From Calliopum simillimum (Eukaryota > Arthropoda > Insecta > Diptera > Lauxaniidae): 64,000 bases of DNA. A program made the translations under genes and the position numbers. Of this stretch, positions 46,355 to 56,859 are shown in pieces. A model generated the notes under the pieces. The model had not been told where the DNA came from and made no database searches. It saw nothing but the letters and a program-made list of their open reading frames with translations. Location: contig OX638368.1 of the NCBI GenBank assembly GCA_951812925.1, positions 23,251,187-23,315,186 of the forward strand. The letters run 5' to 3'. The number at the start of each line of letters is the position of its first letter. The first letter of the stretch is position 1.

Positions 46355-49300
46355 GTGAGTTATCATTTAATTTAAGAAAAGACTTTATGAAATATCTTGA
46401 AAACTAAAAGTTGTATTTATACTGACAAGAATATTTAGGGTATTCCTTAAAACGGGTTAAAAAAAACTGTCAAAGTTTGTATTGATTTTGACAACTTTTA
46501 TGAGGTTTTCGAGGCACTTACACGGGCTCCTGGAAATAACGCCAGAAAATTTTTTGGAAATAACGCCGGAAAAATCTACATTCAAAATTCTTGCGTTATT
46601 TCCATTTTGTTTTGGAAATAAAGCCAAAAATTAATTACGAAAGTACGCTAGAAAAGTTTTTGCCATTATCCCCAAAACAAAACATAAATCACACGAGAAT
46701 TTTTTTTGTAGATTTTTCTGGCGTTATTTCCTATGGTGTTATTTCCGGGAATCACTTACACGTTTTAAGGAATACCCTCATTATACGTAAGTTGTTATAA
46801 AAGTTCTAAGCTTCACGTCTCTCCCAATGGAATTTAATATGACTATTAAGACCTGGAAGTAATCGCTGAACAGTAGGTTCACTCATGTCTTTCAAAGCAA
46901 AATAATCAAATTTTAACTTATGTAGCACTTTCTGATATGAAGTCTTTCGATTCAATTTTTGAATTGAGCTAAACATTTTGTATAATGGGCATTAAAAATT
47001 AAGTTCATTTTTGCCACTTTTCCGGAGAGCAAAAAACTGATTCTAGCTTGATTTTGTAATTAATTAAAAATTTTTTTCTGAATAATCTCTTTTTAAGACA
47101 ACATTGCTTCTTTAAACCATTAGTGAAAAGCAAACCAAGACCAAGACCATAGCAGTCTTGGTCTTGGACATTGAGTCTTGGTCTTGATTTTGATATTGAG
47201 TTTTGGGGCTTTACCCGATATCTGAACGATACGTAAAATTTTTATATATTTTTATATATAGAGAGACTCCTTACGTCGAATACCATCAACAAAGTTCGTC
47301 TGAAAGAAGTCTTAGGTAGAAAAAAAGAACTGAAGATAGTTTCATATATACCCCTTTGCTTCCTAAAAGAACTAAAAACTGGTAAGGGTGGTATCTTTGG
47401 CCTGGCCAAAAACTAAATACCCTACACTGCATTTCAAGTACATTATTAGGAGAGTATAAGAACAAATTGCTTATATGAGAAGTGCCACGCCCACTCCTCC
47501 GATTTAACTTTGATTTTGCGTAGAGCTGGCATTTACTGTTCTGAGTGTTTGAGTGAAATTCGGTTAGGTTTTCTTAAAAAAATCTTTCAGTATGCATTTT
47601 GAAACTTTCGCTTACATGGGAGGTGCCACGCCCTCTAATCCTACTTCGCCTACTTTAAACTCAGAGTTTACAATTAATGTTCTTCGTGTTTGAGTGAAAT
47701 TTGGTTGGATTATCTCAAAAAACACTTTCATTATATAATTTCGAAACTTTTGCTTATATGGGAGGTGCCACGCCCTCTTGTCCGAGTTTACCTAGATCTT
47801 GCTTATAGTTTGCATTTACAGATCCGAGCATTTGAGTGTAATTTGGTTGGGTTGTCTCAAAAAACGCTTTCCGTATAACATTTTGAAACTTTTGTTTATA
47901 TAGGAGGTGCCACGCCCTCTAGTCCGAATTCGTCTAGTTTTTGCTAAGAGCTTATACTTACTTTCCCTATTATTTATGTGTATTTTGCTTCTGTTATTGC
48001 AAATAATGCTCTTATTATTGCATTTTGAATATATTTTTTGTATGGGCGGAAGGCGTGTTCGTTGACCGATTTCGCTCATTTGCAATCCCCCGAGCTAACT
48101 TTTACAACAAAGGCAGAATACCAAATTTCATTGAATTATGTTGCTCAGTTTTCCCAAAAAATATATTTCTCCACACACCCAGCCAGCCAGCCAGATAGAC
48201 GGACATGGCTATATCGACTCAGGAGGTGACGCTGATCAAGAATATATATGTATACTTTTCCATACCTGCCACACCTCCTTCTCTGCGTTACAAACGGAAG
48301 ATCAAAGTGAATATACCCTGGGTGTAGGGAATAAAAATTCGAACATTATGACTGAAATATTGGTCTTCCAATCAAATAACCATATTTTGAAAGCAATAGG
48401 CAATCTTGGAAAAAGTGCCACCTTGCTAATCATAATCAAGCAAAAACTCAATTTTGAACTTTTTTTATTACTGTCTTTCAGCTTTTCAGGTGACGATATA
48501 TAATTTATATCATTACTATTTTTATGACGTGACACTCATGACGTTGAATTAATACCTAGATCTTATCGATCTCAAATTCCGTTCTCAATAGTACAATATT
48601 TTTTGTGGAAAGAAGACAATACTACCTTTCACACAAATCCAATACTAAAATGGTACTTTTATCGGTTTATGAGTTATGATTTTTTATGTAAGGAAATTTT
48701 GAAAAAATTCAAAAAATTATAACTCATAAATCGTTAAAGATGCCTTTCTGCCAAATAGCAGAAAGCTTTTGCTAATAGACTACTTCACTACCTTCCCAAA
48801 ATAAGTCAGAACATGAAAATCGTCTGAGAAATGTTGAAGTCATGGGCGATTGATCGATTTCCTGTGTTGAAATGTTCAAAAAATCATTACTCCTAAGCTG
48901 CGGTACCGTTAAACATACCATTTTGGGTTAATATCATAGGTAATTTATATTTCTTTCCATACAAAATATTTTTGAACGTTAAAACAGTAGGTCATGGAGG
49001 ATTTTTTATGATTTTAGTACTAAGAAAGTACTAAATTGAGTATTTTTTTCCAAGTCAAAGAAAACTTTGAACTTATACAAGAAAGCTTGATGAAATACCA
49101 TTCCAAAATGAAAATCGGTTTAGAAAAGTGATGAACAGTTGAAGCAATGTTTGTCATGATTTACCGATTTTTTTCACATTTCCCACCCCTTTAAAATCCA
49201 CAAAAAAAAATGTTGTTAAAAAATCAATTTTTTTCCCCCCTTTTTATTGATTTTTGGGCTGAAAGGAAACCATGTACCAAATATCAACGATATCTGAGAT

Positions 49301-52172
49301 GGAGAAGCCAATTCTTGTTACGCTTAGCATGGAATGGCTACATATTCTATTTTCTTTAGCCCCAGCATATAGTTTGGACGATATTTATATCAGTTTTTCC
49401 TTTCTCCTTATTTTTAGCTCAATACACCAGTTAAACAACCCGCGGACTCATCTTTCAATGATTACAATATCGAAAATTCAATATATCTATGCAGAGAGAC
49501 TGAAGCGATTAGTTCCAATCAGTTCGCTATATCGGAAAATGAAGATTCAAATGTTTCACCACTTGCACTGGCTGCTAATGCTATACTAACACCACCTTCC
49601 AGTGAGCAACTTATTCTGAGTAGCTCATCAGCATATGAGTCACAGTCTCAAACGACGGCGGCGACACCCATCAACACAGCATCAAGTTTGGATGCATTTT
49701 TACAAAATGAGGATAATATCAAAAATCTTAAAAAGTTTTCATCATATTTGGAATGTGAAAATGTGCTATGCCGCCAAGAGAATTTACGTGAACACTTTCA
49801 TTGTTTCGATGAGCCATGCCAAGGTAAGATACTTAGCAAAAAGGATGATATCATACGTCATCTAAAGTGGCATAAGAAACGTAAAGAGAGTCTGCTCTTG
49901 GGTTTTGCGCGTTTCTCCTCATCGGATGATTGTGTGCCAACATATGGTGCGGGTTGCGCGTACAACTGGAAGCAAACACATTATCATTGCGTCTACGAAG
50001 ATTGTCCAAAGGTTTATGTTAGCACCAGCGATGTGCAAATGCATGCGAATTTTCATCGTAAAAATTCCGAAATCGTGCAAGAGGGTTTTCGACGTTTTCG
50101 AGCACATGAGAATTGCAAAATCGCAGATTGTCCATTCTATGGTAAGAAGATTTCGCATTATCATTGCTGTCGTGAGGGATGTCAGCATACGTTCAAGAAC
50201 AAGGCTGATATGGGTAAGTGGTGATTAAAAATTTAACGTTTGATTAATGATCCACTAATGTCGCTATTTCTTTCCGCAGATAAGCACAAATCATATCATT
50301 TGAAAGACTTTCAGCTGACGCAAGATGGTTTCAAAAAAATACTGAAAACGGAGGCTTGTCCCTTTGAGGAGTGTAAATTTTCTGGAGTTTGTAATCATAT
50401 ACACTGTGTGCGTGAGAACTGCAATTATATTCTGCACTCTAGTAGCCAAATGATAAGTCATAAGCGCAAGCATGATCGTCTAGATGGTGAACAGGCGTAT
50501 CAGCAATACAAAAAACAGAAGGACTCTAGTGAAGAAGAATCACCAAAGCCGTCAGCTCAAAGTAGTAATAGCCATGTTTCAACACCATTAAGTTCTTTAT
50601 CGGCAGATCATTTCTTGGCACGTAAACGTGGACGTCCACCGAAAAAGATTGTAAGTGCTATTGTGTAGTTCAGCTTGGAATCATAAATGGAAAGTAAAGA
50701 ATTCTAGAGCTTAAAACAATCGTTTGCATATAGGGTGTATCGCATAAGGATAAAAATCTTCTGGGAGGTGATAGAGGGGGGCTAGACTAACAAAAAATTT
50801 AACCTAGGATGGGTCTAAATGTACCCCTGAGGAGTTATATGGTTAAAACTGATTTTCTGACTTGTTTTACAAAAACATTTTATTGGGTCACCCTAACGTT
50901 TTAGAGGAAACATTTTTATGGAAAAGTTTTAGCTAATTGTATGAGGTTTTTAAAAAATTATTTGGATTATAGAGTATAAAAGGATATCGCAAAGTTCTGG
51001 ACCTTTAAAGTTGATATATTAAATTTTTTTTTCCAATTTTTGACTTTGGCGGCCATTTTAGTATGAAAAAGATCCTATTAACATATCTTTTTATAATTTT
51101 TTTTGGATTCCTCGTTAAATTTCCTTAAATTCGGTAGCACATTTGTTATATCAATTTTTTTAATTGAGGTCAGTAAAAAATACTTTTCAAGATCAATCCG
51201 TTTGAAGGCTTCATTAGACAAAGGGCAATACATGCGAGTAACCTTTGTGTTAAAAAGAAAAGTATTATTTCCGGCCTCAAATTAAAAAATTGGTATGACA
51301 AATGTTCCATCAAATTATAAGAAATTTAACGTGGATTCCAAAAAAAATTATGAAAGGGTATGTTAATGGGTCTTTTTTCATACTAAATTGGCGAAATCCT
51401 TTAAACTTAATACATTTTTAAAAAGCTTATGCAATTAGCTAAAGGTTTCTCTTAATAAAGTTTCGTCTAAAACGCTAGGGTGCCCCAAAATTTTTGTTTT
51501 TTGTAAAACAAGCCAAAAAATCATTTTTAACACTATACATTTCAGTAGATTTAAGGCCCTACCTCAGATGCAATTTTTTGTTAGTCTAGGCCTCCTCTAT
51601 CACCACCCAGAACATTCGTTACCTTATGCGCTTGGTTCACTTTTTCTTTACTTAATCTATGCTGCAAACAAAATTTTCAACAAGAAACGTCCTAACTATT
51701 CCAAAAATGTTTTTTATTTTTATTTCATTGTTTATTATCTTTTCAGCAACTTCCCGCCGAAGCATGCAATGGAAAACGTATTAAAGTGGAAGATAACAAA
51801 GATCAATTGCAGACAACAGCTGTAAATAATGCAATGCCTGGTGCCATATATCCACCATTTCTACCGAATTTCAATCCTGCAGCAGCAGCGGCAGCGGTAG
51901 CAGCAGCAGCATCAGCACAAGACACAAATACACCAAATTTCCAGTTAACACATCTAATGGCGCTCTTTCAATTGCAAAATCCGCTTTTCTATCAGAATCT
52001 ATATCCTGGTGGTAGTATGGCTGCTAATATGGCAACGAATCTTTTAGGTGCTGCTGGTACAATGCCAGCCACCAGCATGCTTGGTAATTTAGCTGCATTT
52101 GGAGCAGGGGCAGCGAGTGCAACTGCGGACATTAAATTGGAAATTAATGAAAAGCAACAGTTTAAAGAATGA
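45320..52172 (+). CDS. cas: Castor zinc-finger transcription factor (complete, 4 coding exons)
   Basis: Coding exons are 45320-46354, 49418-50213, 50280-50650 and 51747-52172, giving 875 residues. Introns are GT...AG with phases 0, 1, 0, and joining restores one frame. The start ATG at 45320 has an A-rich upstream context and an in-frame TAA at 45311. Residues 1-345 are Gln/Ser/Thr/Asn-rich low complexity. Residues 458-675 hold four C-x4-C-x12-13-H-x3-H fingers (first Cys at 474, 536, 595, 653), each preceded by an extra Cys pair and an HxH, the layout of the Castor/CASZ1 family. An AT-hook-like RKRGRPPKK lies near 725-733. The C terminus is Ala-rich. In flies Castor is a nuclear factor acting late in the neuroblast temporal series (hunchback, Kruppel, pdm, castor). 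Drosophila Castor is, from memory, about 790 residues; the extra length probably lies in the low-complexity N terminus. The gene name is recalled from family features and from the adjacent pollux, not from an alignment. Splice sites are predicted by eye. Confidence 0.9.
46437..46778. repeat. MITE-like element with terminal inverted repeats in castor intron 1
   Basis: The left end AGGGTATTCCTTAAAACG is the exact reverse complement of the right end CGTTTTAAGGAATACCCT. Inside, a phrase ending GTTATTTCC (GGAAATAAC on the other strand) recurs in both orientations at about 46530-46750. No coding potential. I could not find a convincing target-site duplication, so the superfamily is open. Confidence 0.65.
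47374..48331 (-). mobile_element. DINE-1-like Helitron, copy A (castor intron 1)
   Basis: The right part (about 48060-48331) carries the recognisable block of DINE-1/INE-1 elements read on the minus strand: a TATACCC-type end, a stretch equivalent to CTTGATCAG, and GGACATGGCTA plus AGCCAGCCAGCC near 48180-48210. The left edge shares TGGCCTGGCCAAA and ATACCC.ACACTGCA with copy B at 52611. Between them is a tandem array of about 142 bp (separate entry). No Rep/helicase frame, so it is non-autonomous. Family assignment rests on remembered DINE-1 sequence features. Confidence 0.65.
47470..47945. repeat. Tandem array of about 142-bp units inside DINE-1-like copy A
   Basis: The phrase GTGCCACGCCC recurs starting at 47482, 47623, 47765 and 47907, giving periods of 141, 142 and 142 bp. 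Each unit repeats the same order: GTGCCACGCCC, TCCGA-type text, a GAGTGAAATTTGGTTGG-like phrase, then TTTGAAAC and an ATGGGAGG lead-in. Single diverged units occur elsewhere in the window (10440-10690, 33950-34030, 34660-35010, 53639-53830). The architecture resembles the central tandem repeats described for Drosophila DINE-TR1 Helitrons. Confidence 0.8.
49418..50213 (+). CDS. cas: castor coding exon 2 (fingers 1-3)
   Basis: Encodes residues 346-610 plus the first base of codon 611. Residues 436-497 contain a para-finger (Cys458, Cys463, then HFH) followed by finger 1 (Cys474, Cys479, His493, His497). Finger 2 uses Cys536, Cys541, His554 and His558. Finger 3 begins at Cys595 and is cut by intron 2, which falls within its helix just before the first His. 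The donor is GGTAAGT at 50213/50214. Confidence 0.88.
50214..50279 (+). other. castor intron 2 (66 bp)
   Basis: Very short intron, typical of fly genes. Donor GTAAGT, acceptor TTTCTTTCCGCAG. It is phase 1 and interrupts the third zinc finger between Met610 and His613. Reading through meets a stop at 50222-50224, so removal is required. Confidence 0.85.
50280..50650 (+). CDS. cas: castor coding exon 3 (end of finger 3, finger 4, AT-hook-like motif)
   Basis: Completes finger 3 (His613, His617). It then encodes a para-finger with Cys637 and Cys642 leading to HIHC and finger 4 (Cys653, Cys658, His671, His675). A Lys/Ser/Glu-rich linker follows, then RKRGRPPKK at about 725-733, which fits an AT-hook core (RGRP) and a nuclear-localisation signal. 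The exon ends on a codon boundary at a GTAAGT donor. Confidence 0.88.
50651..51746 (+). other. castor intron 3 (1,096 bp) filled by an inverted repeat
   Basis: Donor GTAAGT, acceptor TTATCTTTTCAG. Most of the intron is a single imperfect inverted repeat (50744-51606, separate entry), leaving about 90 bp on the left and 140 bp on the right that look like ordinary intron. Confidence 0.8.
50744..51606. repeat. Long imperfect foldback repeat in castor intron 3
   Basis: Left-arm landmarks GGAGGTGATAGAGG, GACTAACAAAAAATT, GGGTCACCCTAACGTTTTAGAG and CTCGTTAAATTTC return as reverse complements on the right (CCTCTATCACCACCCAG, AATTTTTTGTTAGTCTAG, AAAACGCTAGGGTGCCCC, GAAATTTAACGTGGATTCC). The symmetry centre is near 51,175-51,200, giving arms of about 400 bp. 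The same family is seen at 22,990-23,520 and 40,199-40,600. No coding capacity. Confidence 0.75.
51747..52172 (+). CDS. cas: castor coding exon 4 (alanine-rich C terminus)
   Basis: Encodes residues 735-875 and stops at TGA 52170-52172. It starts QLPAEACNGKRIKVED, then an alanine-rich tract coded by GCA/GCG repeats (51,880-51,922) and a hydrophobic Leu/Ala/Gly/Met-rich region with no recognised domain. Two matches to the SUMO-acceptor consensus (hydrophobic-Lys-x-Glu) are visible: IKVE at about 746-749 and IKLE at about 863-866. Confidence 0.87.
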   Translation, partial: QLPAEACNGKRIKVEDNKDQLQTTAVNNAMPGAIYPPFLPNFNPAAAAAAVAAAASAQDTNTPNFQLTHLMALFQLQNPLFYQNLYPGGSMAANMATNLLGAAGTMPATSMLGNLAAFGAGAASATADIKLEINEKQQFKE

Positions 52173-52525
52173 ATATGACCCCAATGTTTAGTTTAGGAAC
52201 AAAGGGTTTTCCAATGGCATTTGCTGGGCAAACAAACCATAAATAGTTTGCTATATACATATATGGCACTTAGCATGCTACGGTATTCAAGCATAAAACT
52301 GCATCAAGCAATATTTGCAGCCCGGATGCAATCCTCAAAGGTAACACTGAAAATACCGAGGACTAAATGTTGCGTTAATTCAACTACAGCCTTATTCTAG
52401 AAAAAGTTTGAGTCATGTTTTTTGAAGTGGAAACAGTGAAAAGTTTTTGATTAGGATTTTTATTTTTACGCAGAACTGTTCCCTGATATCTGCACATTAC
52501 TCTTATGGAAAATAATATAATTAAA

Positions 52526-52606
52526 AATAAAAAAGTTACGCATACTTAAATACCGGCTCCCAGACTATGTGTTTTACGTATTTGCTCATAACTTTTTAAA
52601 AATAAA
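52526..52606 (+). terminator. Candidate castor polyadenylation signals
   Basis: AATAAA hexamers occur at 52526-52531 and 52601-52606, about 355 and 430 bases past the castor stop and just before the DINE-1-like element at 52611. In DNA this AT-rich such hexamers are common by chance, so this is only a plausible 3' end. Confidence 0.3.
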
Positions 52607-52610
52607 AAGA

Positions 52611-54077
52611 AACTAGTAAGTCTGTTACCATTGGCCTGGCCAAACATCAAATACCCCACACTGCAGAATATTCAAAATTTGGCTTGCACAGGACACGGTG
52701 CTCTTGAACAGTCGATAGGTTTTTTGGCTATGTGGAGAAAATCTGTGAATGGGGTTTCATTTGTATTAGCTTAGTGGTCTGGAAAATGCAAACCCCAAAA
52801 TCGTAGCTGATCATCCCCGCGAAATATCGCAAAAATACATATCTCATATAAAAAAAAAAAAATCGGAAAAAAACGCAACAAACCAATATAAAAATAATTA
52901 GATTTAATGTATTTTGCAATGCTGAATCTGAATCCGGCCTTAAAATTGCTATATCTCATACGGTTTTTGAGATATCGTAGCCTAAACAAGGAAAAAAGAC
53001 AGTTTTTGCTATATTTTGACGCTATATAACTAGAATATAGAACATTCATACGCAAAATTCGATACATTATCTTAAAGTTCCAATCCGCATTTAAATTATG
53101 CCAATAGCTCAATTTTTTTCTGAAATATCGTAGACTGAAATAATGACAAAACACGTTTTTTGCACTTTTTTAACTTTTTAGGTTAGGATATCTCCGAAAA
53201 AAATAAAGATATCGACATTTTTTGAATTAAGTTTAGAAAATTGATTAAAGCTTTCCATTTCTGCATCAGAATTTACGGATATACGTCCTGTCATATAGCT
53301 CAAAAGCACAGCAATAAAACATAGCATCGGCTTTTTTTCCTTGTTTAGGCTAAGATATCTCAAAAACCGTATGAGATACAGCAATTTTAAGGCCGGATTC
53401 GGATTTAGCATTGCAAAATACATTAAAAATAACTATTTTTATGTTTGTTTGTTGCGTTTTTTTTCTGAATTTTTTTTATTTTATATGGGATATGTATATT
53501 TGCGATATTTCGCGGGAATGATCAGCTACGATTTTGGGGTTTGCATTTTCCAGACCACTAAGCTAATACAAATGAAACCCCATTCACAGATTTTCTCCAC
53601 ATAGCCAAAAAACCTATCGACTGTTCAAGAGCACCGTGAGGAGGTGTCTCGATCTATTGTCCTAATGCACATAGCTTTTGCTCAGATCTTGCACTTACTG
53701 TCCTCAGTGTTTGAGCGAAATTTAGTTGGATTATCTCGAAAACGTTTCCTGTGTAGCATTTTGAAACTTTTGCTTATATGGGAAGTGCCACAGTTCGCCG
53801 AGTGTCCGAGTTCGCCTAGTCTTTGCTCAGATTCGCCGATTTCACTCATTTTCAACTAATCGAGGTAACTTTGACGACGGAGGCAGGGTATCAAATTTCA
53901 TCGAATTATCCCAAAAAATATTAAAATGATTTCAACGTACAGACAGACAGACGGACAGATCGACTCAGAAGGTGACGCTGATCAAGAATATACTCGTATA
54001 TAAGTTCTTTTCCATATCTCATTCTCCGCTTTACAAACGGAAGGACAAAGTGAATATACCATGGGTGAAGGGTATAA
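52611..54077 (-). mobile_element. DINE-1-like Helitron, copy B, carrying a nested foldback
   Basis: The left edge shares GGCCTGGCCAAA and ATACC.CACACTGCAG with copy A. The right end has GACAGACAGACGGACAG, GATCGACTCAG, CTGATCAAGAATATA and a final GGGTGAAGGGTATA, the DINE-1 block read on the minus strand. About 1.5 tandem units lie at 53,639-53,830. A 945-bp foldback sits inside. The element begins about 440 bp past the castor stop. Confidence 0.65.
52694..53638. repeat. 945-bp foldback element with 4-bp target duplication
   Basis: CACGGTGCTCTTGAACAGTC at the left is the exact complement of GACTGTTCAAGAGCACCGTG at the right, and the arms stay similar for about 310 bp. AGGA lies on both flanks (52690-52693, 53639-53642), and the flanking sequence matches an uninterrupted DINE unit. 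CAC...GTG ends and a 4-bp duplication would fit a Chapaev/CMC-mobilised element, but this is only inferred. Open frames inside are arm artefacts. Confidence 0.7.
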
Positions 54078-55326
54078 AAAAGAAAAATACAAGACAATAA
54101 TCCGTATCAGAAACTCTTCAAAGCTCAATTAAAAAAATTTTAGATGTGCTGGTTGGTTTAACTGTTCCCACTACAAAAAACATGTCTACGATCTTGATTA
54201 TGAAGAATTTTGTAAAATTAACAATAAATTTTGATTTGATATCAGGTAAAGGGCATTACAAGTATCATTATTTAGACTAAATTTTGAAACAGATAGCACC
54301 ATTACTCCAAAACCGACTTCACGATTCTTAGTGTAAGCCGAGGCTTCTGGATAATCGGGAAAGTATCCTTAAATCGTTTCTCTAAAAGAAAGGCGCTGAT
54401 TACATTTCTGGTCGTCTGAAAAGGAATAGTGAGAGATTTTAATCAAACTCAAGGTGGGCTTACAGAAATCAGTCTTAGAGGGAATAGTCCAAAAAAAAAT
54501 ATCTCTGTTATAAATGCGATTAGTTTATGTTTGTAGGAAAAAAGTTTCTCTTACAAAAATTTTTTTATTTTAAATAAAATTTTTAATTAAAATTTTTATC
54601 AGACAAACTTTTAGTAAAATAAAAATAACATAACAGCGCGTCATCTCACGTAAACATTGTACCTCATCAAAGCGACAGCTTCCAAAGAAGTTTAATCCTT
54701 GAATCAAGCACTTAATTTTGAAGGTCTTTTTAATCGCTATTTTGAAACCAAAATCAAATATATAAAAGGTGAGATCACATCCACTGGATTTCATTATTTA
54801 GGGCGTTTATTGTGTCAAGATAATGGTATTGCAAAATATCTTAAAAATGAGATCAAAAGCAAGATTTTGATAATGTAATTTTTTGGATTGATGAATTTTT
54901 CGCAAAATTAGCACGACCGGTATTTGATTTTTTCAATGTAAAACACTTGGAAGAGAATAAGAAAATATTCGCAATGAAAATTCTTGAAAACACATTTCAG
55001 AATATGAGTGGGAAAGTTTAAATGGTGTGATATCTGACATAAAAAAATAAACAAGAACCCGTTGAATATTCGGGGATATTTAAGATGGTGATAGAATCAT
55101 TTTTCTAAAGCGGAACATATTGACTTATGTTTATATTTTTTACTAAGTAAAAAGCAAATTTTCTGAGCAAGAATAACCTAAAAGAAATTTAAATCTTTAA
55201 CTTAAAATTTATGTGTATAAATGTTTGAAGATTACTTATTTAAAGCTTTTGCAAAAATAAATTTTTAACTTAACATGAAAATTCCATTTTTACTTTTTTA
55301 TTTAATTCGACCTCGAATAATATAAT
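54078..55326. other. Intergenic, nothing recognised
   Basis: No supported gene or repeat. Confidence 0.4.
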
Positions 55327-55438
55327 AGGGGTTATCGTGAATAAATATTCTCGGTGAGTTTCTTCTTAGACAGTAGTGCATTCTCCATTGCAGTTTGAGA
55401 AAGAATCCCCCGGGAATATATATACACGATAGCTCCCA
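55327..55438. repeat. GGGGTTATCGTGAAT MITE, copy 1
   Basis: GGGGTTATCGTGAATAAATA at the left and CGGGAATATATATACACGAT at the right form a diverged inverted pair. The interior GCATTCTCCATTGCAGTTTG is the complement of the interior of copy 2 (58,797-58,906). Confidence 0.6.
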
Positions 55439-56859
55439 ATAAGTACATCAATGCTTATTGATGCTGTACTAAAAATAAATTTATGTATATTAATTTTAGT
55501 CATTATTTGAGTCATTCAATCACCACCTAAACAGCTTAAAATTAGAACCCAAAAGAAAGAATATTGAAATAGAGTTTGTGTGTTAAAGCTTTAGAAAAAA
55601 ATTTTATTTGTAGAACGGTGGTAGCGATTTCATTTAAGTTTAGCGAAAAATATACAATATAAATTATATATTAAATTACAAATTGAAATTAATAACCAAT
55701 TTTGTATTGTTTGTGATAAGTTTAAAAATGTAAACGATTTTGTTAAAATATAATATTTGTTATAGAAATTTGTTGTTTTTTGTTGAAATTTATTGTAATC
55801 TCGAAATTCAACATTAACTAGCATTTCCCTATGTGCGTTGCTACACCTTCTCTTGTACAGAGGGCGGGACATCTCCAATTAAATCAATTCAGGGAATGTA
55901 AATTGTCCCGATGCAATTTATGTACGCACCAAATGGTGGTTAAATATTTTATTATATTTTAAAAAGAAATAAAAATATATAGATCTGGTTATTGCCTAAA
56001 ATTTTATTTGAAATCAGCTCCCTTGATTCAAATCACAATTAAACTGTTTCAATTGAAATGTCTTGAAGTAACCACCCAAATCATAGTAATATTATCGTAG
56101 TAATGCAACACGAATCCGTCTTCCGCAATCTTCCGTAAGTAAAATCGATAGCTGGAATAAGCCGGGAAAATTTTGTGGAGATTAAAAAGCGCTAGATAAT
56201 CACTGTACACGATGAAAAAGTTTTTGTTTAATTACTGTATTCTAAGTGGAGATAAAGGGAAAGTTTCAGCTGCTGAATTTAGTTCACTTGGTTACCAGTT
56301 GGGCAACGCTACTTTTGAAAAACTGCATTTTTATTTAGCAAGTGGAAACCGCCAATAACTTTAGTTTCCATTTCAATAGTGCTACCAAGACACACCAGTC
56401 CTATCGTGTTTTAAATAAATAGTGCTTTCAGCCCTTTTTCAAAAGTGAACTGCACTTTTTCAATCTAAGAGCCAAAACTCTAATTTCTTAGCCCTAGACT
56501 CGGTACCAAAACTAACAAATAAAAGTTTGAAAAAAACGTATGCGAAAAATTAGTATGCAGAAAGTTTTCTGCCTGTCTGCAGATCTAAAAATCGCAAAGC
56601 GAAAAATCATATCTTATATCGTTTACGATATATTGCATTTTTAATTATTTTTTTTGACTTTCTGCAAAAAAATGTTATTTTTTCGTATAATGAATGAATA
56701 AAAACAAAATTAAACAGTTCCGATGTATTTTTTGATGCTGTATCCAAATCCAGTCTCAGAATTGTTCTAGCTCTTTTATATTATGAGATATTCTTACCTA
56801 AAATTTTGACACATACAGATTTATCATAACTTTTGAGGTAATATACAAGACAAGGTAAT
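55439..56859. other. Intergenic, nothing recognised
   Basis: A phrase at about 56,735-56,790 (GATGCTGTATCCAAATCC, GAGATATTCTTACC) is a weak match to the arm of the 1-395 repeat family. Otherwise no feature. Confidence 0.35.

Larger units (their letters stand above)
46355..49417 (+). other. castor intron 1 (3,063 bp)
   Basis: Donor GTGAGT; acceptor preceded by a long pyrimidine tract ending TTTTTAG. An alternative acceptor at about 49373 (CATATAG) would bring in an in-frame TAG directly before the chosen one, so 49418 is preferred. The intron carries a 342-bp repeat with matching ends (46437-46778), a DINE-1-like Helitron with a tandem array (47374-48331) and unassigned AT-rich DNA. No extra coding exon was seen. 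Confidence 0.8.

Noticed and set aside
46445..46520. Possible extra castor exon in intron 1
   Set aside because: No acceptor/donor pair with a conserved frame; the sequence belongs to a TIR element.
47470..47945. Evenly spaced repeats that might recall a CRISPR array
   Set aside because: Units are 142 bp, diverged along their whole length, and sit inside a Helitron in a eukaryotic genome; there are no short identical repeats with unique spacers.
49272..49589. 105-residue open frame overlapping castor exon 2
   Set aside because: Out of frame with the zinc-finger exon; the in-frame reading starts at the 49418 acceptor.
52771..53604. Open frames of 127 and 87 residues with mirror-image sequences
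   Set aside because: They are the two arms of the 945-bp foldback translated on opposite strands.
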